This document shows positions 12,601 through 26,600 of a DNA stretch of 64,000 bases, in pieces. The position numbers were made by a program, and so were the translations under genes. The first letter of the stretch is position 1. Every line of letters begins with the position of its first letter. The notes below the pieces were generated by a model. The model was given only the letters and a program-made list of their open reading frames with translations. It did not search any database and was not told where the DNA came from. Origin of the DNA: Numida meleagris (Eukaryota > Chordata > Aves > Galliformes > Numididae); assembly GCF_002078875.1 (NCBI RefSeq), contig NC_034421.1:9568256-9632255 (forward strand), read 5' to 3'.

Positions 12601-15385
12601 GTGGCTGTTGGTGATATTTGTATAGCCTAAAGTAAATATTAAAATGTTGCTTATCATTCTTGTATTTCATTTTTGTACTTGGTAGTATAAATGTTCATGT
12701 CAGCACAAACTCATATGTATGCTAATCACCTAACTATTACATCTCAAACAGTAGGAACACCTACTCAGAGGCAGAAGACAGAACAATTTGCTAGGCATTT
12801 ATGCAAAAGCCCTGTCTAATAGTTTAAGGATGATGTTTCTAGTCATCCAGTTTTCAGGTGTTAGCAAATAACTGGTTCTCTGAGAACTTGTTAGGAGGGT
12901 AAGAAAATCAAGAGATACTTGAGTCTCCAAAGTCAGTACTTCAAAGAGAAATGGTTAGGTAAGTAAAGGAGCTTTCATTTTTTTTTTTAGCTGGTGTCTT
13001 CACTGCACAGTTGGTATCAGATTTTCTATCATTTTGAGATAAATAAGTGCTAAAAGCCAGTTTAATTTTGGTGATTACAAGTTTGTGCTCTTATTCTTAA
13101 GTAATAAAAATATAGCTGCTTATACTTGATTTCAACCAATTTTAGATACCTAATTCAAATGAAGCCTCGAAATGAAAGCATTTATTTTCCACAATATGAT
13201 GTTTTCCAAGTTGTCTGGTTTTATTTGATTGCATAACTTGAAATCTAAGCAGTCTTTAAGCTGGTACTTGTAATTTCCCCATCTGAAACTGTTCTTTAGA
13301 TGCATTCTCCTTCTGGCCTCATGAATTGTTGCAGTGTACCTCATGCAGTTTGTGGGCTAAAGAAACACTTATCTGCAAAGGCAAAGCCAGGAGTTTGTTA
13401 CCTTAATTAAAGTCTTAACAATCTAGTCAAATAGTTATTAGTCCAGGAATAATTATTGCAGATAAAGAGTAGTGTTGTAGGAAAGATCTTAGTCCATAAC
13501 ACAGTTAAAATTGTTGTTCAAATGCATCTTAGTGCCTACTCCTTTTGTTCTTGCTGTTATGTTCACCCATTTGTTTCTCTTCTGAGTCTGAAGGTCTGCA
13601 GTGGCAGCCTTCCTCCCAAGGAATGGGGAGGAGTCACAGCCAGTCAGCTTCTTGCATAGAGGACACTGAGGTTGATGGTGGTGTTTTCTCGTTTGGAGTC
13701 CACCTGAGGCTGTTTTTGTTTTCTAAGGTGTGCTTGCATCTTATTTTCTTTGTACCTCTGGAATGCCACATTATAGCTAAATTTCCTATATATAAGATAT
13801 ACCATGTATATACATTTATATTGGATGCTTATTCTTTGTTCTCTTTGACTAACGGTCTTTAAGTGCATGCAAATTTGGAAGCTGGGTAAAACTAGGGGCA
13901 ACAATCAACTATATTCATGAGTTGAATGTAGCTAGGACTTCTCCTACCCTCCTGTTCAAGACCTTTGCTGTCATCCTGTGCTTGAACTACTCTGTGTGAT
14001 ATTGTTAGTTGAGGATCATAAAGATTTTATTTTATACAGAATAACCACTATTACTCTATATTAATCACAGAAGTATCTCATAGTTACTGCAACAATAGGC
14101 CTCACACAACACAGTTTCACAAAGCTAAGCTAAAACTGAAACAAGATGAATAGCTGCATCCCGTTTATTATGCAAATAGACCAAGGCAAGTCCAGACAAA
14201 GATGTGCAATTCCCAAGGTTTGCAAGGGTGAGTTAATACAGAACCTGTGACCCATGACTGGAAATAGGGTGCTGCTTTTGCTACAGGCTTACTGAGTATC
14301 ATTTTGAGGTCAGACCAGCCTGCATCCTAGTAGAGGGGTGTTCCTTCAGGAGGTAGGAGATGTGGGCTGCATCCTCACTGATCCTGCCTGCTGGCTGAGC
14401 GCTCTGCTGGATTGATTTTTCATCGTGTGTCTGAATGTGGTTGAAAAGCAAGCACGCAGAAATAGAGAGGTTGGTAATACGTATGTCCATAACAGGAAAA
14501 TAAAAAACTCAGTATTGATCCTGCCAAGATAGTTACATTCTCTAATGTGAGATACAGCAGACAGTAAAAGTACCTTCTCCCTCTAATTCTGCTGGGAAGC
14601 AACAGTTCACAAAGGATTTCTGCAACCTCTTGTTTATCCTTTGATTTACTTGACCTCTCTGTTCTGATTTCTTCTTACTGTTCATTGACTTTGGACATAC
14701 TTGGAGCTTTCTGGAAAGCAATTTGTGATTCTTCAGTGTTTTCATTCTTCAGGAGCCTGCTTGGAGATGCACTAGGAGTCTCTATTTTACAAAAAAAAAA
14801 TCCTGAGTATTTTATTTTTCTTATCTCATTACAAATGGTAATCAGTTCTGAAGGTCTTGGCTGACCTTCTGATACAAAGTTAATTATGCCTTGTTAATAC
14901 ACTGTGAGAGGCAAACAATGCTTTAATGTTTATGGAAGAAATGCAGATACTTTCTGAAAAAACTAGTAGTGAGGCATTTTTCCAAAGCTGTTCAATACTA
15001 CAGCTTGGTGTTGGTAACAGGCTATTATCATACAAGATAAACTCCTTTATAGGATTTAAAGCTGTAATTAGTAAATGTGCTGTTGAGGATTGGGTCAGCT
15101 AAATTAGTAAAGTGGGTATTAAAATTCCTGTTGTTCTTATGGGTCAGTGAGAAACTGACTGACTGCCAATCTCCTTGACTCATCTTAATGCCTCAATTAG
15201 CATAAAGCAGTTCATTTATAGATTAACTTGCTGTTCAAAGATTTGAGGCTAAGGATGAGATGACTGGGGAGAGATTAGAGTGTGGTTTTGTGGTGTAAAT
15301 GGGACGTTGCCATTTATCAGGAATAACAAGTTCATCCTTCCGTAGTTCTAGAAGGAAACAGTGGTATGAAGTCAATCTCTATCTC
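9660..15385. other. Intergenic DNA, no gene seen
   Basis: AT-rich sequence without a recognisable gene or transposon. A 9-base inverted repeat lies at 11756-11774. The stretch 14880-15240 is rich in homeodomain-type TAATTA and AATTAG cores and may be conserved non-coding DNA. Confidence 0.6.
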
Positions 15386-15387
15386 AT

Positions 15388-15672
15388 TTATAAGCCCCCT
15401 TTAAGTACCGGAATTGTGCAGTGAGGTCTCCCCAGATCCTTCTCTTTGGGCCGAGCAGCCCTGCCTTTCTTTGTAGGGGAGGTGCTCCAGCCCTCTGATC
15501 ATCTTTGCAGCCTCCTGTGGACCCACTCTTGAGCTGAGGGCCCCAGGCCTGGCTGAAGTACTCCAGGTGGGGCCTCATGAGAGCAGAGCAGAGAGGGACA
15601 ATCACCTCCCTCACTCTGCTGGCCACTCTTCTGATGCAGCCTGAGATACAGTTGGCTCTCCAGGCTGCAAGG
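15388..15672 (-). mobile_element. CR1 LINE fragment (end of reverse transcriptase ORF)
   Basis: On the minus strand the frame at 15384-15626 reads [20 protein letters not shown] and then [10 protein letters not shown], the conserved end of the CR1 ORF2 reverse transcriptase. It lies downstream of the catalytic palm, so no active site is present. The fragment lacks the 3' UTR with the ATTCTATGA end and has small internal deletions relative to bird CR1, so it is an old, dead piece. Confidence 0.9.
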
Positions 15673-15674
15673 AT

Positions 15675-18600
15675 TTGAGTGTATGTCAGATGGGATGGGT
15701 TGCTGTAATGTACTTTAGAGTACAGAAGTGGTGGAGGTGCTTTGGTTTATCAGTGAAGTTTCCTCAGCAGTTTTCTCTCATCCACTTTATTTTCTGGGCA
15801 GAGGAGTTCAAAGCATGCAGACATATTCCGTAGGAATTGCTAAAAGCATTGAGGGTTCAACTTCTGGCCATTTTTTTCTATTGCTATGTCCTATGCCTGA
15901 GATCTGATTTTGCTCTGAAGGTGTAAATGCCACTGACAGTGGTTGTGGAGTTAGACATCTTGGTTGGAGTGCTTTTGAGCTGAAGTAAGCATTAAGACTT
16001 TAATGTTGCATAGCTTGTGATGGCTTTTTAAGGATTCTGTACACTGGGCTCCTGAACTTGCTGTAGTGTCATGTGGATGCCACTGGGGCTTTCCAACTCC
16101 GGTTACACTCTGCAGCATTAGCTGTTGGAAACTCACTATAAGCATCTGGTTTTTTTTAGGCATTTATCCACTTCTTTTTAAACTGCAGAGTGCCAGGGAA
16201 ATTTAACCTACCCAAGCAAGGGAAATCTAATCCCCAAGATCTGTGCAGTGCACCTTTTTACCCAGGTAAGACAGTGTTTATGGTATTTGAGACTCCAAGG
16301 GGTTCCTTGAAATTCTGGTTTAGTGGGTGCATGAACAAGAGGAAGAGGTTTTCAGGGGGATGTTAATTTCTGCCCTGTAGTAGAGACAACTGAGTTCTGG
16401 AACAATTAGGATATGTTAAAAGATAAGTGATGTCTTCTTCCTTACTAAGGTAAAGCATCTTAATTAACTGATATACAGAAATCCTTTGCGTTTATATCTT
16501 GTTTAAATCTCCTCTCATGAATGCTTTAGATGAGGCACTCTTTTTTTTTTTTTACATGCTTCTTAAAGGTCTCTGGGTACAGACTTTGGAATAATGTCGA
16601 TTTATAATTAATACTTAAATGTTGAATGTTTCTAAGCTGTAACCTGAAGTAGAGTGACGCACATGAAGTAAAAGTAATACATATTAGGATGAGGCAAATT
16701 ACTAAATTTAGCTTTGCTTTCTAATTCAAAAGCTTAGCCATAAATATGAATTATTACCTATTTTATTTAATTGCGTGGGCATATAATCAGGACCTCTTGC
16801 ATGTCAAAAGTTCTTAACCAGCTATAAGTCCAATTTTTGTTAATGCAGTAGTGAAAATCTTCACTCTTCCCTTTATTGGAATAGATGAAGGTCAAAAGAA
16901 CAAACCAAAACATGGCCAAACCTCACCCTTGGCAAAAAAAAAAAAAAACCTAAAAAAATCATGAGTTGGGTGAGCTACGAGTTGAAGAATGCATGCAACC
17001 CTACCTAGAATACACAAGCTTTTTCCTTAAAGGGCTTTATAGAAATATCAGTGTCACATTTCAGTTGTTACCTCTTCAGGTAAAATGGATACTGGGAAGA
17101 TGCTTTGACTTGAAATATTGAGTTCTTGTACCTTGAACAGTTTGCAGTGAAAATATATTAGGGACTGTACTTAGAGTGTTTATATTTTTGTCTGGATAGA
17201 TGTGGGGCTGAGATGCATGCTCAGGTGGCTCTTGCTTTATCAGTTACAACAGGCCAGCTTGACGGTGGAAGCTCTAAATTCATTACTCTTTTTAAGTGAT
17301 TTTCTTTCTATTTTGGTACCTCTCCATACAGGTAGCTGTATCCAAGTGAGGGGGGAGTGTTGGCAAGGGAGCAAAATCCTTCTGCAGTGCAAATTCATTT
17401 GCTTTGCTTTATTACCTGTGCTGCCAATAAAATAGAGAAACTGCCCATTAGGAGCAGTTTACTTCATGGGTCCCTAGCATCTCAAGGAAATAACATAAAT
17501 TCAACCGGAGCATAGTTTGTGATGTGAATCATGCACAACTGCAGAGCTCAGCACCATCACTCATTAAAGGCCATTATCAATCTTTCATTTGAAAATATTA
17601 TTTCAGTTATTACTGGGAGGACAGGTTGTTGAACACAGATTGGAAATTATCTTCTGAATGAAAACAGAAAAGCTAAAGAAACCATTTAAAATTACCTCAT
17701 ACATAGCTGGGAAATAAATATTTAGTAGCAATGAGTAATTGTTAATTAAAATGTTTCACTGTGTATGTGTTTCACAACTACTTTAGTCATAAATAAACAT
17801 CTAGTGCTGTTGAGTCTGTACTTGAGAGGGAACATATAAAACAATCGTGGTTATCTAAACTGGCTTTAACAGTGACCTCTGCTCTGCAGATCTGAAGATT
17901 TAAATTCTCAATATGTGCAGGGATAAGATCAAGGGTTTTTTTGTAATAGAGCAGTTTATTTTTGCATATCTTCTAGGAAACTGTTGAAGGTAAAATCCTT
18001 CTATTCCTTGCTCAAATAATTAAGAAGAAAATCAAACTCATGTTTCTGCAATGAGCATTACTATTGATCTCGAATCAAGATTAAGCCAGAATTCCTTGCT
18101 TGTTGAAGGACATTAGGATGTGCCTGAGTTTATTGGTCTAACACCATTTTTGGTTGTGTGAATGAATGTGTACTGGCTATTTTTAAACCTAGTATTAAGG
18201 GGTTTAGTTGTATGTTATTTAATTTTGCATAAGGTTGAGCTGACAGCTGTGATCACAGTAATGACTTTGGTTCTAGGTGCGCAACAGATTTGTTCAAAAT
18301 CCGCTTCTGATGGGAAATGCAGGAGTTGGGAAGACAGCATAGGAATTGTGGCTTTCAGTTTGTTTTATATAAATGTATGTTTATATTTATTTCTATATTA
18401 TCTGTACAGACATGTTAGAAAATAACATTTTGCTCAGGAAACAACGTACAACAAATAGAGTATACAGAGCAAAGAGAACTAAGCAGGTAAGACTGGAATT
18501 ACAGGGAATCTCACATGACTCATCAGTGAGAATGAAATTCTTCCTGGCCATACTGGTTATGAGGAATATGAATTCTGATATATTTCTTGTTTTGTTGGCC

Positions 18601-20510
18601 TTCTTTTTATTCTCTCTTTGAATGGTAGTTAAGTGTTGGTATGGTGAGACAGAGCTTTGCTCACTTTGCAGAATTTGATTTCAGACTTCGATATGTTTTC
18701 CTGTTCTGTGTTGAGATAAGCCAACTTCTTCCAAAGCTTTTGAACTGGGAACTGATCTATTCAGCACTACATAAACTGAGACCTTGAGGGTTTTTCATAT
18801 TCCAGATTAGTGTCAATAAATGTTTTCTCTTTTTGATTCTGACTAGAAATTAAGGAGTGTGTTGGTTTTTTGAGTTGGTGCTCCTTATGAAAACACTCAT
18901 CTCCTAGGAAAGAGTCATGTTGAGAAATTTCTGATAAATTTTTCTGTTATGAAGTGAGAGGGATAGGTGTGGAACAACTGGGAGAGGAAAAGTGGGAAAA
19001 GAAATGTAATTATCAACTAATAATGAAAATAAATAGAAAAGAGATGTTAGGAAGTCTGAAAGAAATGCATCAGAAGAGAACAGTACAAAAATAACATTCA
19101 AGAGGCAGAAGAAGTATTTATGAAAGTTAGACTGATAGATTGATGTTGCAAAAATTGAGAGGGAGGAGTTGTATCATTCAGATCTGCTACAAAGAAGATG
19201 GAGGTAGTTGGAGTAAAAGAAACACAAAACCAAAGGAAGGGTTCTTGGCAGACAGTGCTGGCTGCTTTTCTGCATTGCAAAAAAAAATATTGCCTCTTGG
19301 CTTTTGTTTTTGGACAACAGAGCTGTGGAAACTGTGTAGCTGAAGCAATCTCTTGTTTAATTGTCTGTGTTCAGTGGCAGGAATCTCTTCCTTTACCCTC
19401 ATTGCTCAGGGATTTTAGGTGCTCTTTTATTTAATGTTCATAAATTTCATAAAGGCATGAGTGAGTTGGAACTGAATGAATGATGCAGTCTTGATGACTC
19501 CTGAAAGCAGGTTGCATTACCAGCTTGCTTGTGTCCACAGCAGAAGGCCACAGTTGGCTTTGGCAGGTCCACCTGAAATTATTTATCTTCTACCCAGAGG
19601 AAGATTCCTGTGGGGTTTTATAGAGAAGGAGTGAATGAATTGTCCAAAGTCGCTCTCCAATAGTTTGCGGTATGAATTTTCTTAGATGTTTTTTGAAAAC
19701 AAACCAATTACATTCTAGCTGAAGAAACTTGTGCATACTTGAAATGTAGGTAGCAGCTTAGTAGTGACTGTAGCGCAAATCTCAGAGTGAGAGTCTGCAA
19801 AAGGAAAACCATGAATTTTGGTGTATGTTTCATGTGGGAGATGCTGAGTAGTTTTCAGTGAAGTGAATAGATGGGACCTGCTGTTTACCTGTTATGCTGA
19901 GGCTTCAGTGGCACACTGTACATTGTCTTGGCAAGGAAAAACTTTTGTACTTTTCCACATTTTATTTCAATTTATTCTTATCCTAATTAAGAGGTTAAAA
20001 AGTAAAAGTGAATTGGTGCTTCTCTACTGCATCACCAAGAAGGTGTTCCTAACTAGTTCTTTTTAGAACAGGAGAAATATGATGGAAATGTGCTGTTAGT
20101 GGCCAGCCATGAGTCTTTTTTTTTTTTTAATGTGTTGGGTATTGGAATTGATTGTGTGGAAATGAACTTTTTTCAGCACTTGAAAACAGTAGTTCTGGAC
20201 AAATTGTTACGTGGCTTCTTGTTTCTGCAATTTTGTTAACCCCGCAAATGAGTCACATAGTTTTGAAAACAAAACAGGCTCCTGTTGTAGACATCATTCT
20301 CTCTGAGTGAAGAGGCTTCTTCTATCTGGCTATTGGGGGATCTTTGTACTGCTTGAGGTGAGTTATGTGCATACTTGTATAAAAAAAATCCAACAAGCAA
20401 TGCATTAGACAGTCCTATGGCACAAGTGGATCTATGAGGGGACTTCAGAGGTGTAGGGAACCAACTTGCCCTGTATAAACTGGCACCAGCAATCATTCTG
20501 TGGGCGTGGT
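15675..20510. other. Intergenic DNA, no gene seen
   Basis: No gene is recognisable. It includes a run of 13 T at 16541 and 15 A at 16934-16948. The part 17480-17830 is AT-rich with several TAATT and AATTA cores and may be conserved non-coding DNA. Confidence 0.6.
16934..16948. repeat. Poly-A tract, 15 bases
   Basis: An uninterrupted run of 15 A in otherwise unremarkable intergenic DNA. Confidence 0.95.
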
Positions 20511-20511
20511 A

Positions 20512-20637
20512 TTTGGGGGCCAGGCTGGATGGGACCCTGAGAAACCTGGGCTATCATGGGTAGCACCAATGCCCATGGCAGAGAGGCTGGAACTGGCTGA
20601 TCTTCAAGGTTCCTTCCAACCTAGGCTATTCTATGAA
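20512..20637 (+). mobile_element. CR1 LINE 3' end fragment
   Basis: GGCTGGATGGGACCCTGAG, then GCCCATGGCAGAGAGGCTGG and CTTCAAGGTTCCTTCCAACC, ending in TATTCTATGA, is the typical 3' UTR of a bird CR1. The ATTCTATGA end is on the right, so the element lies on the plus strand and is strongly 5' truncated. Confidence 0.9.
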
Positions 20638-20639
20638 CT

Positions 20640-23600
20640 CTGATCACTAGAGATGTCCTCTGAGCAGTGGCATTCCACCATTGCTGTGGCACTTACCAGA
20701 AAGGGAAGCTTTGCTCCCTGACATGGAATTATGTTTCTGGCATTCCTGCTTCCTGCCCGTTTAACCTGCTTTGCAGTCAGGCCTTCTTTGCCCTCCATAC
20801 CAGGTTGTTCCTTGGTCCCCTTCCTGGCCTCAAATGCAAGATTGTAGTATTTGGTACAATTTGTTATTAGGTAATTTATCTCATTTTTTCAATATGAAAT
20901 GGCTTCTGTGTTTGCTTGTTGTCCCTTTTTTGGTTTCAGACACCTAGCTGAATTGCCAAGACCCACTTTCCAGTACTTCTCAACACACTTCATTAATCTG
21001 AGCTTGCGTCCTGGAATTGTGGCTGTCACTGAGAATATGTAAGCTCTGAATTCTAGCTTGGAAATATCCAGTTTTTTAAGATTTAGGTCAGAAGCTGATG
21101 CAAGCATAATAATTTATAATAATGAAACTAGGGCAAAACAAAAAAACAACAATAAATGCAGCTTTTCAAGTATGGAGAGAGGAATAATCCACTACACACA
21201 AATAGCAAGCATATCATGAGTTGAGAGAACAAATTACTGCCCTTTACCAAATTAAGCTGTTTTGTTTAACCATTATTCAGTTTCTTCTTGCTTAGTCTTT
21301 CCTGTTCTGCTTGTGTAGAATGGTGGCATCTATGAATGTTACTGTAGCTTGCAAAGAGCAGAAATGGACTTAGTGAAGAGAAAGCTATTTGTCTTAATGC
21401 ACACTGATCAACAGTATAAACTGAAAATCTGCTCATCAAGAGATTAATTTCCTGTGATCGTGCATTAAGTAGTTAAATATTTTAAATGAAACATCCTGTT
21501 CTTCCCCTGCTGAAAAGGGATCCATTGTGTTAACTGGAGCTAAATTTATTGGGGAATATCTTCATTATGTTAGTGTTAATTCTTTCTACAAATGTGTGCA
21601 TTTTGTTTGTCTTCTGAGTGATACTGGAGGCAGTGCTCATAGAATGTGTTATGGGTTAACCTTACCAAAAATGACCTGGTGGGGAAAGACTTATTGCATA
21701 GTCAGTGCATAACACAGTAGTCATCCCACGTATTAAGGCTGTGTAAGGTAGATACTGATGTATTTGTGGGGCTTGGCAACAATTAATCCTCTCTGATCTT
21801 CTCAAAAGACTTCATGAGGAAGACAGAGCAGTGCATAAACTTCACTGGATGTGCTGGGCTCCTGCCGGACAAACAGCAGTTGTTTTGAGGAGTGAAGACA
21901 GGTGATAAGGGGCACACAAGGTGAAAAGTTGCTAATGTGTTCTACTTCTGAACGGAACTGGGCTGTATTTTTTCTGTTCACTTATTCAGTAGAAAATATG
22001 GATTTGGGTCAGCTGAAAGTATGATTACCACTATCTAATCCTATTGAGTTTGTCCAGTTGGTAAAGTAGTAATTTTAGCTAAATACTCTTGAAACAATGT
22101 TGCCTTGCTCAGATATCCAGTAAAAAGAAAAGTTAATGTGCCACACTTCCTTCAAAATAAACTTTTGATTTAAAGAGAGCAATATTGTTTTCCTATTTTG
22201 GATTAACCAGTGAACTGAAAATATCCTTCATCCGGGTGGCAGCATTTGTGATGCTTCTACTGGGGGAAGCTACAGACAATTCAAAGCTTCAAAGTAAATC
22301 TTCTTTAATGTGTTTAAAAAACATGCAAGACACTTGATGGGAAACAGAACATTTCTGTAATATTACGTAAAAGTAAAGAAGCTGAGGGGGGAAAAAAAGA
22401 GGCTAGGTGAGTCATCACTGAGAAAGCTACTGGCAAAGCATTTGCCCATATTCTCTGAAATGCTGGGATACAAGTGGGGAACGTTTCTCTAATTAGAGCA
22501 AATCCTACCCTCTGTTTTCTCTTCCATCCCGACCTGTAGAGATCACTTAGCTTTTCAGCCATGATTTCTTCAAGTTTTTGCAAAAGCAATGCAGATCTCG
22601 TTCACAGTGACTTCATATACAGGAATGCTAGTATGCTGGGAAAAGGATGTGATGTGGAAGAGTTAGAATCTACAGGCAGGCAAGGTTCCTAGCTGTGCTG
22701 CACCATTTCTCCCTTCTGTGTCATGCCTTTACTGCAAGTGATGGTGGTAGCTCTCATCACAGCATTGCTGAAGTGAATCTGTTGTTTGGGTGCTGGAGCA
22801 GCAGGAGGGAGGCTGGAGTAAAATCTGACCGGTCTGGCATACAAACAGCAGAGTTGGCAGTTTACTAGTGATAACGGTAACCTTCACAAAGAACTGAGAA
22901 ATAGTTGAAGTCTGGGCTTCAATGAGATGGTGCTTGCTTTGACTGTACCCTAGGCTTCCTGACAAATCTGTCTTCAAAATCTTGTAAGGAAGCAAAAAAT
23001 ACCTGAATAGAAAACTGTGGGATGAAAGCACAAACTCAGAGATGACCTGGGAGTGGCAGCCAAGATGTGAATAATTTGATCTCAGCTCTGTCTCTTTGTA
23101 GAGAAGGAGGGGGAAGGTATACAGGAAGCAATGTCTGCTTTGTGTCCTTTAGTTTTCTCCTGCAGGCAGGGTATGGCAGTGTATAACTGCAAACTACTAA
23201 GGGAAAAGAAACTGCAGTTCCACCTAGGAACTTGGCATGTTCTTAAATAGATGAGCAGGGTTGGAATATATGCCCACACCCTTCACAGGGTGATTGGAAG
23301 AGCATCACAAGAAATGAAGAAAAATCCTAGTGCTACACTCAACAAAACAAAGAACCTCAACTCTCCAGGCAGTGATCTGAAAGGATGATCTGAATTCAGA
23401 AATGCTTCATCTGTCGGTTTTTACCAGGTCAGAGAAGAAGGCAAGCATCATCTGTAATTTGTTTTGCTTGTGTGTGTTCTCCAGAGTTCTTGAAGGCACT
23501 TCATGTGCACACAAGCTGCGTCTGTATGCTTGTTATGTTTGGTAAATGTTCCCATGCCCCAAGCAGCTGAGCCTTGTGAAGACCTGAATAATGGGATTTC

Positions 23601-26600
23601 TTCAATGCTAGCTGTGCTCCGACTGATTTGTTTTTGCTGTTTGTTCTGGTAGTCTCTGAAGAGTTAAATGCACTCCTCTCAGCTCTGGTTCTTTGCTTGT
23701 TTGGCTCACCTCTGATGCAATGCAGTGCTGCAACTACACTGCACTGTCAGTTTACATCAGATTACACCATAACAATTTTTGAATCAATGAGGTTACGTTA
23801 TTTTCCTTTCCTCTTGTTAGATGCCTACTGAGCAATCAGAGCTGCATGCTAATGTCTCCAAGAGTAGTTACAGATCATATCTTGACAAATAACTTGATGT
23901 GGACAGTATGCGGATAGCTTCTGAAACAGCTTCAGTGTAAACAATATAAATATAGCTGTGTACTGGAAATCTTCAACCTAGTTTTGAATGTAGTTTCCAT
24001 GTGGAAACAAACTAAAATAACTTGCTTATGCTGAACACTAACTTTAGGCTGTTTCATGTGGAATAGATATTGTTTTGCAGAATAATGCAGGTGACTCAAG
24101 TCCAACTTTATCACATGCTGCCTGTCCAGCTGATTTCTGCAAAGGTTAGTGCAATCCAGGGGAGTAGTTCTGCACAGGGGCTTGATTTTTGCACAGTGAG
24201 CAAATATACTTCAATGGTATGTTTGATATCATTCTGGACTTTCTGGACAGTTGGACACTTTCCTGGAGCTCATGCACCAGGTGCTATAAAGAAATGTCCA
24301 CACAGGAAGCTCTCTTGGCTAGAGCCTTCCAGATCCAAGTGCAGTACAAGTGGAGACCTGGACTTTAAGCCTTGTCTGAAATGACTTTAAGCTCTTGGTA
24401 TTAGCACAAGTAAGCTTTCAACACATTTTGCTTCTGCCTGTAAAAGTGTCAGAGGCTTGCATACCAGTGTTCACGCCGCTTGGGAAGAGAGGAGTTCTCA
24501 CTGGGTGGGATTGGTACCGGTGACTCGAAGCAGCTTGTATAGTGCACAGCTTTAGCAAGCTTAGTCATTCTTCTGCTGCAGTTGGAAGGCATGGTAACTG
24601 CTGAAATAGCTGTTTTCATGTTCTAAGTTTACCTTTCCTATAGAAGAATGTACAGCATGCGGTTGCTTTGTGCTTATACAAGACTGCTGTACTCTAGTGA
24701 CATGCAGCATTTATTAGGTAATTGCCATTGAAGGCAGTGCATGAAATTGCTTTTTGTCCCCTTGACTAATTCTAATGTCCTTTGACTTCTAGACCAGCTT
24801 TCCATTCATGCTGTTCCCCCTTCATTTCTTGGAGGGAGATCAAACACTGGGATGCTGTTCTACTTGACAAGAGCAGTCATAGTGGAATTTGGGAATTTAG
24901 CCAGAGCTTTAACTATTCAGAAGCCTTGTGAATGAAGCCAATTATTATGAGCATATGACACTTAAAAAGGAGTATTTCATACAGTAATGTACTTAATATA
25001 AAAAATAAATGTTTTCATGTGCTTCTATTAACAATCTCATGCTCCAAAGGTGATACATACACAATCTGTTTCAGTCTACATGTGCTTCTTTAAAATAAGG
25101 TGTGGTGGTAGGCTCTCATTATTCTGTGTAGTTGCTAAAAATGCATCTTTGTGTATGACACTAATTAGTGTGTTCAGCTACAACAGGGCACATTTTTTGA
25201 GACATGGCTGTATTGGTTGAGTCTGCATCTTGAAATAAGTGAATAACTGTCAGATCTGATCTTATTTTAAATGGTTATTAGGGTTAAGTCCCAATGCCCT
25301 CTTTTACAGGAAGACAAAAAAAAAGGAAACAACTATAACTATATTTACCTTTAGTTCCTTTTTTTTTTTGGAAACACAGTGCTTCATAAGTTTATAAGTT
25401 CAGTTAAAATTTTGACTTAATATTCCCTCCTATCACATGCTGGTGTCTTTTATAATCCATATATAACATCAAAGCTTCTGGATCTGTGCTGTTTCTTGTT
25501 TATATTTTTCATGCTTATAAAATTAACTTAGCAAAAACAACTTGAATGGAAAAAATACTATTCACTCATTCTTAGAAACGGAGGTTTGTTCCTGCCCATG
25601 CTCTCCTTCCTCTGTGATCTGAGTGCCTTAATTGATGATCCTGAGATGAGGTTTAGCTCAACAGTTAATGGAACTTCAAGAAGCAAAATACTTTTGTTTA
25701 GAAAAGTGAAGTTTTTCTTGTGAAAACAACAGATGTGTCACTGCTCCACTGTATTAGCAATTCACAGATGGAATGTGATCAAATCAATGTAAGAAGCAGA
25801 TAATCTTAAGGCTTATAAGAAAAGAATATTCTAAAATCTTAGAGTACACTAAAAGTACCAAACCTTCAAGGATCTGTTAGGATCAGTTGCCATTAGCAAT
25901 CTTGCCTGATGAGGAATTTGAGTAATTTTTCTGCCCCACCAATTTTCAAATTTGATCCCAGTGTAAACAGCCAGCCTAGGAATTAGTTCTTTAAAAGTTA
26001 TTATTTAAAGTTATTACTTAAAAGTTTATTTTGGTCAACTAGGATAAAAAATGAAGGCTGGATAATCTGCAGGTTAAATACAGAGCTTATTTTTCATTTT
26101 GTTTTTGAACTTTCAAATGGTTGTCTGGGATAAGTCTTCCACCTGCATTTGAGGATGAAAGTTGTTAACCAGGGAAGATGAAAAGTCAATTGGTAAAGGG
26201 AAAAAAAAACCTGTGGGATTTAAATTTCTTCAAACTTGTGTCAAGGACAACTTGGGCCCATGAAATAAATCTCTTACAGAGATAAGGACTACAGTGAGGT
26301 CAATGAGATCAAGCAGCTAATGCTCTAATACTTGCGTAGGAGACTGTAAATGAAATCTGTCTTAAAATTTCTTAAAGAATATAATGGCCTTACAGTAAAT
26401 AACTACTTGGGATAGTGTGTAACCACGTGCTATTTTTTCCTGCAAATACTCTCACTTCTGTGAGTCTTGATCTGAGAGCATAGTCAAGTATGTAAGGCTG
26501 GAAGCTGTAAACACTGTGCAAGGTAAGTGCAGGTGGACTACCTCCTGAGCCCCTTGTCCTGTGTTCTGCACCTTGGAGAGATGCATGGCTCCCCACCAGC

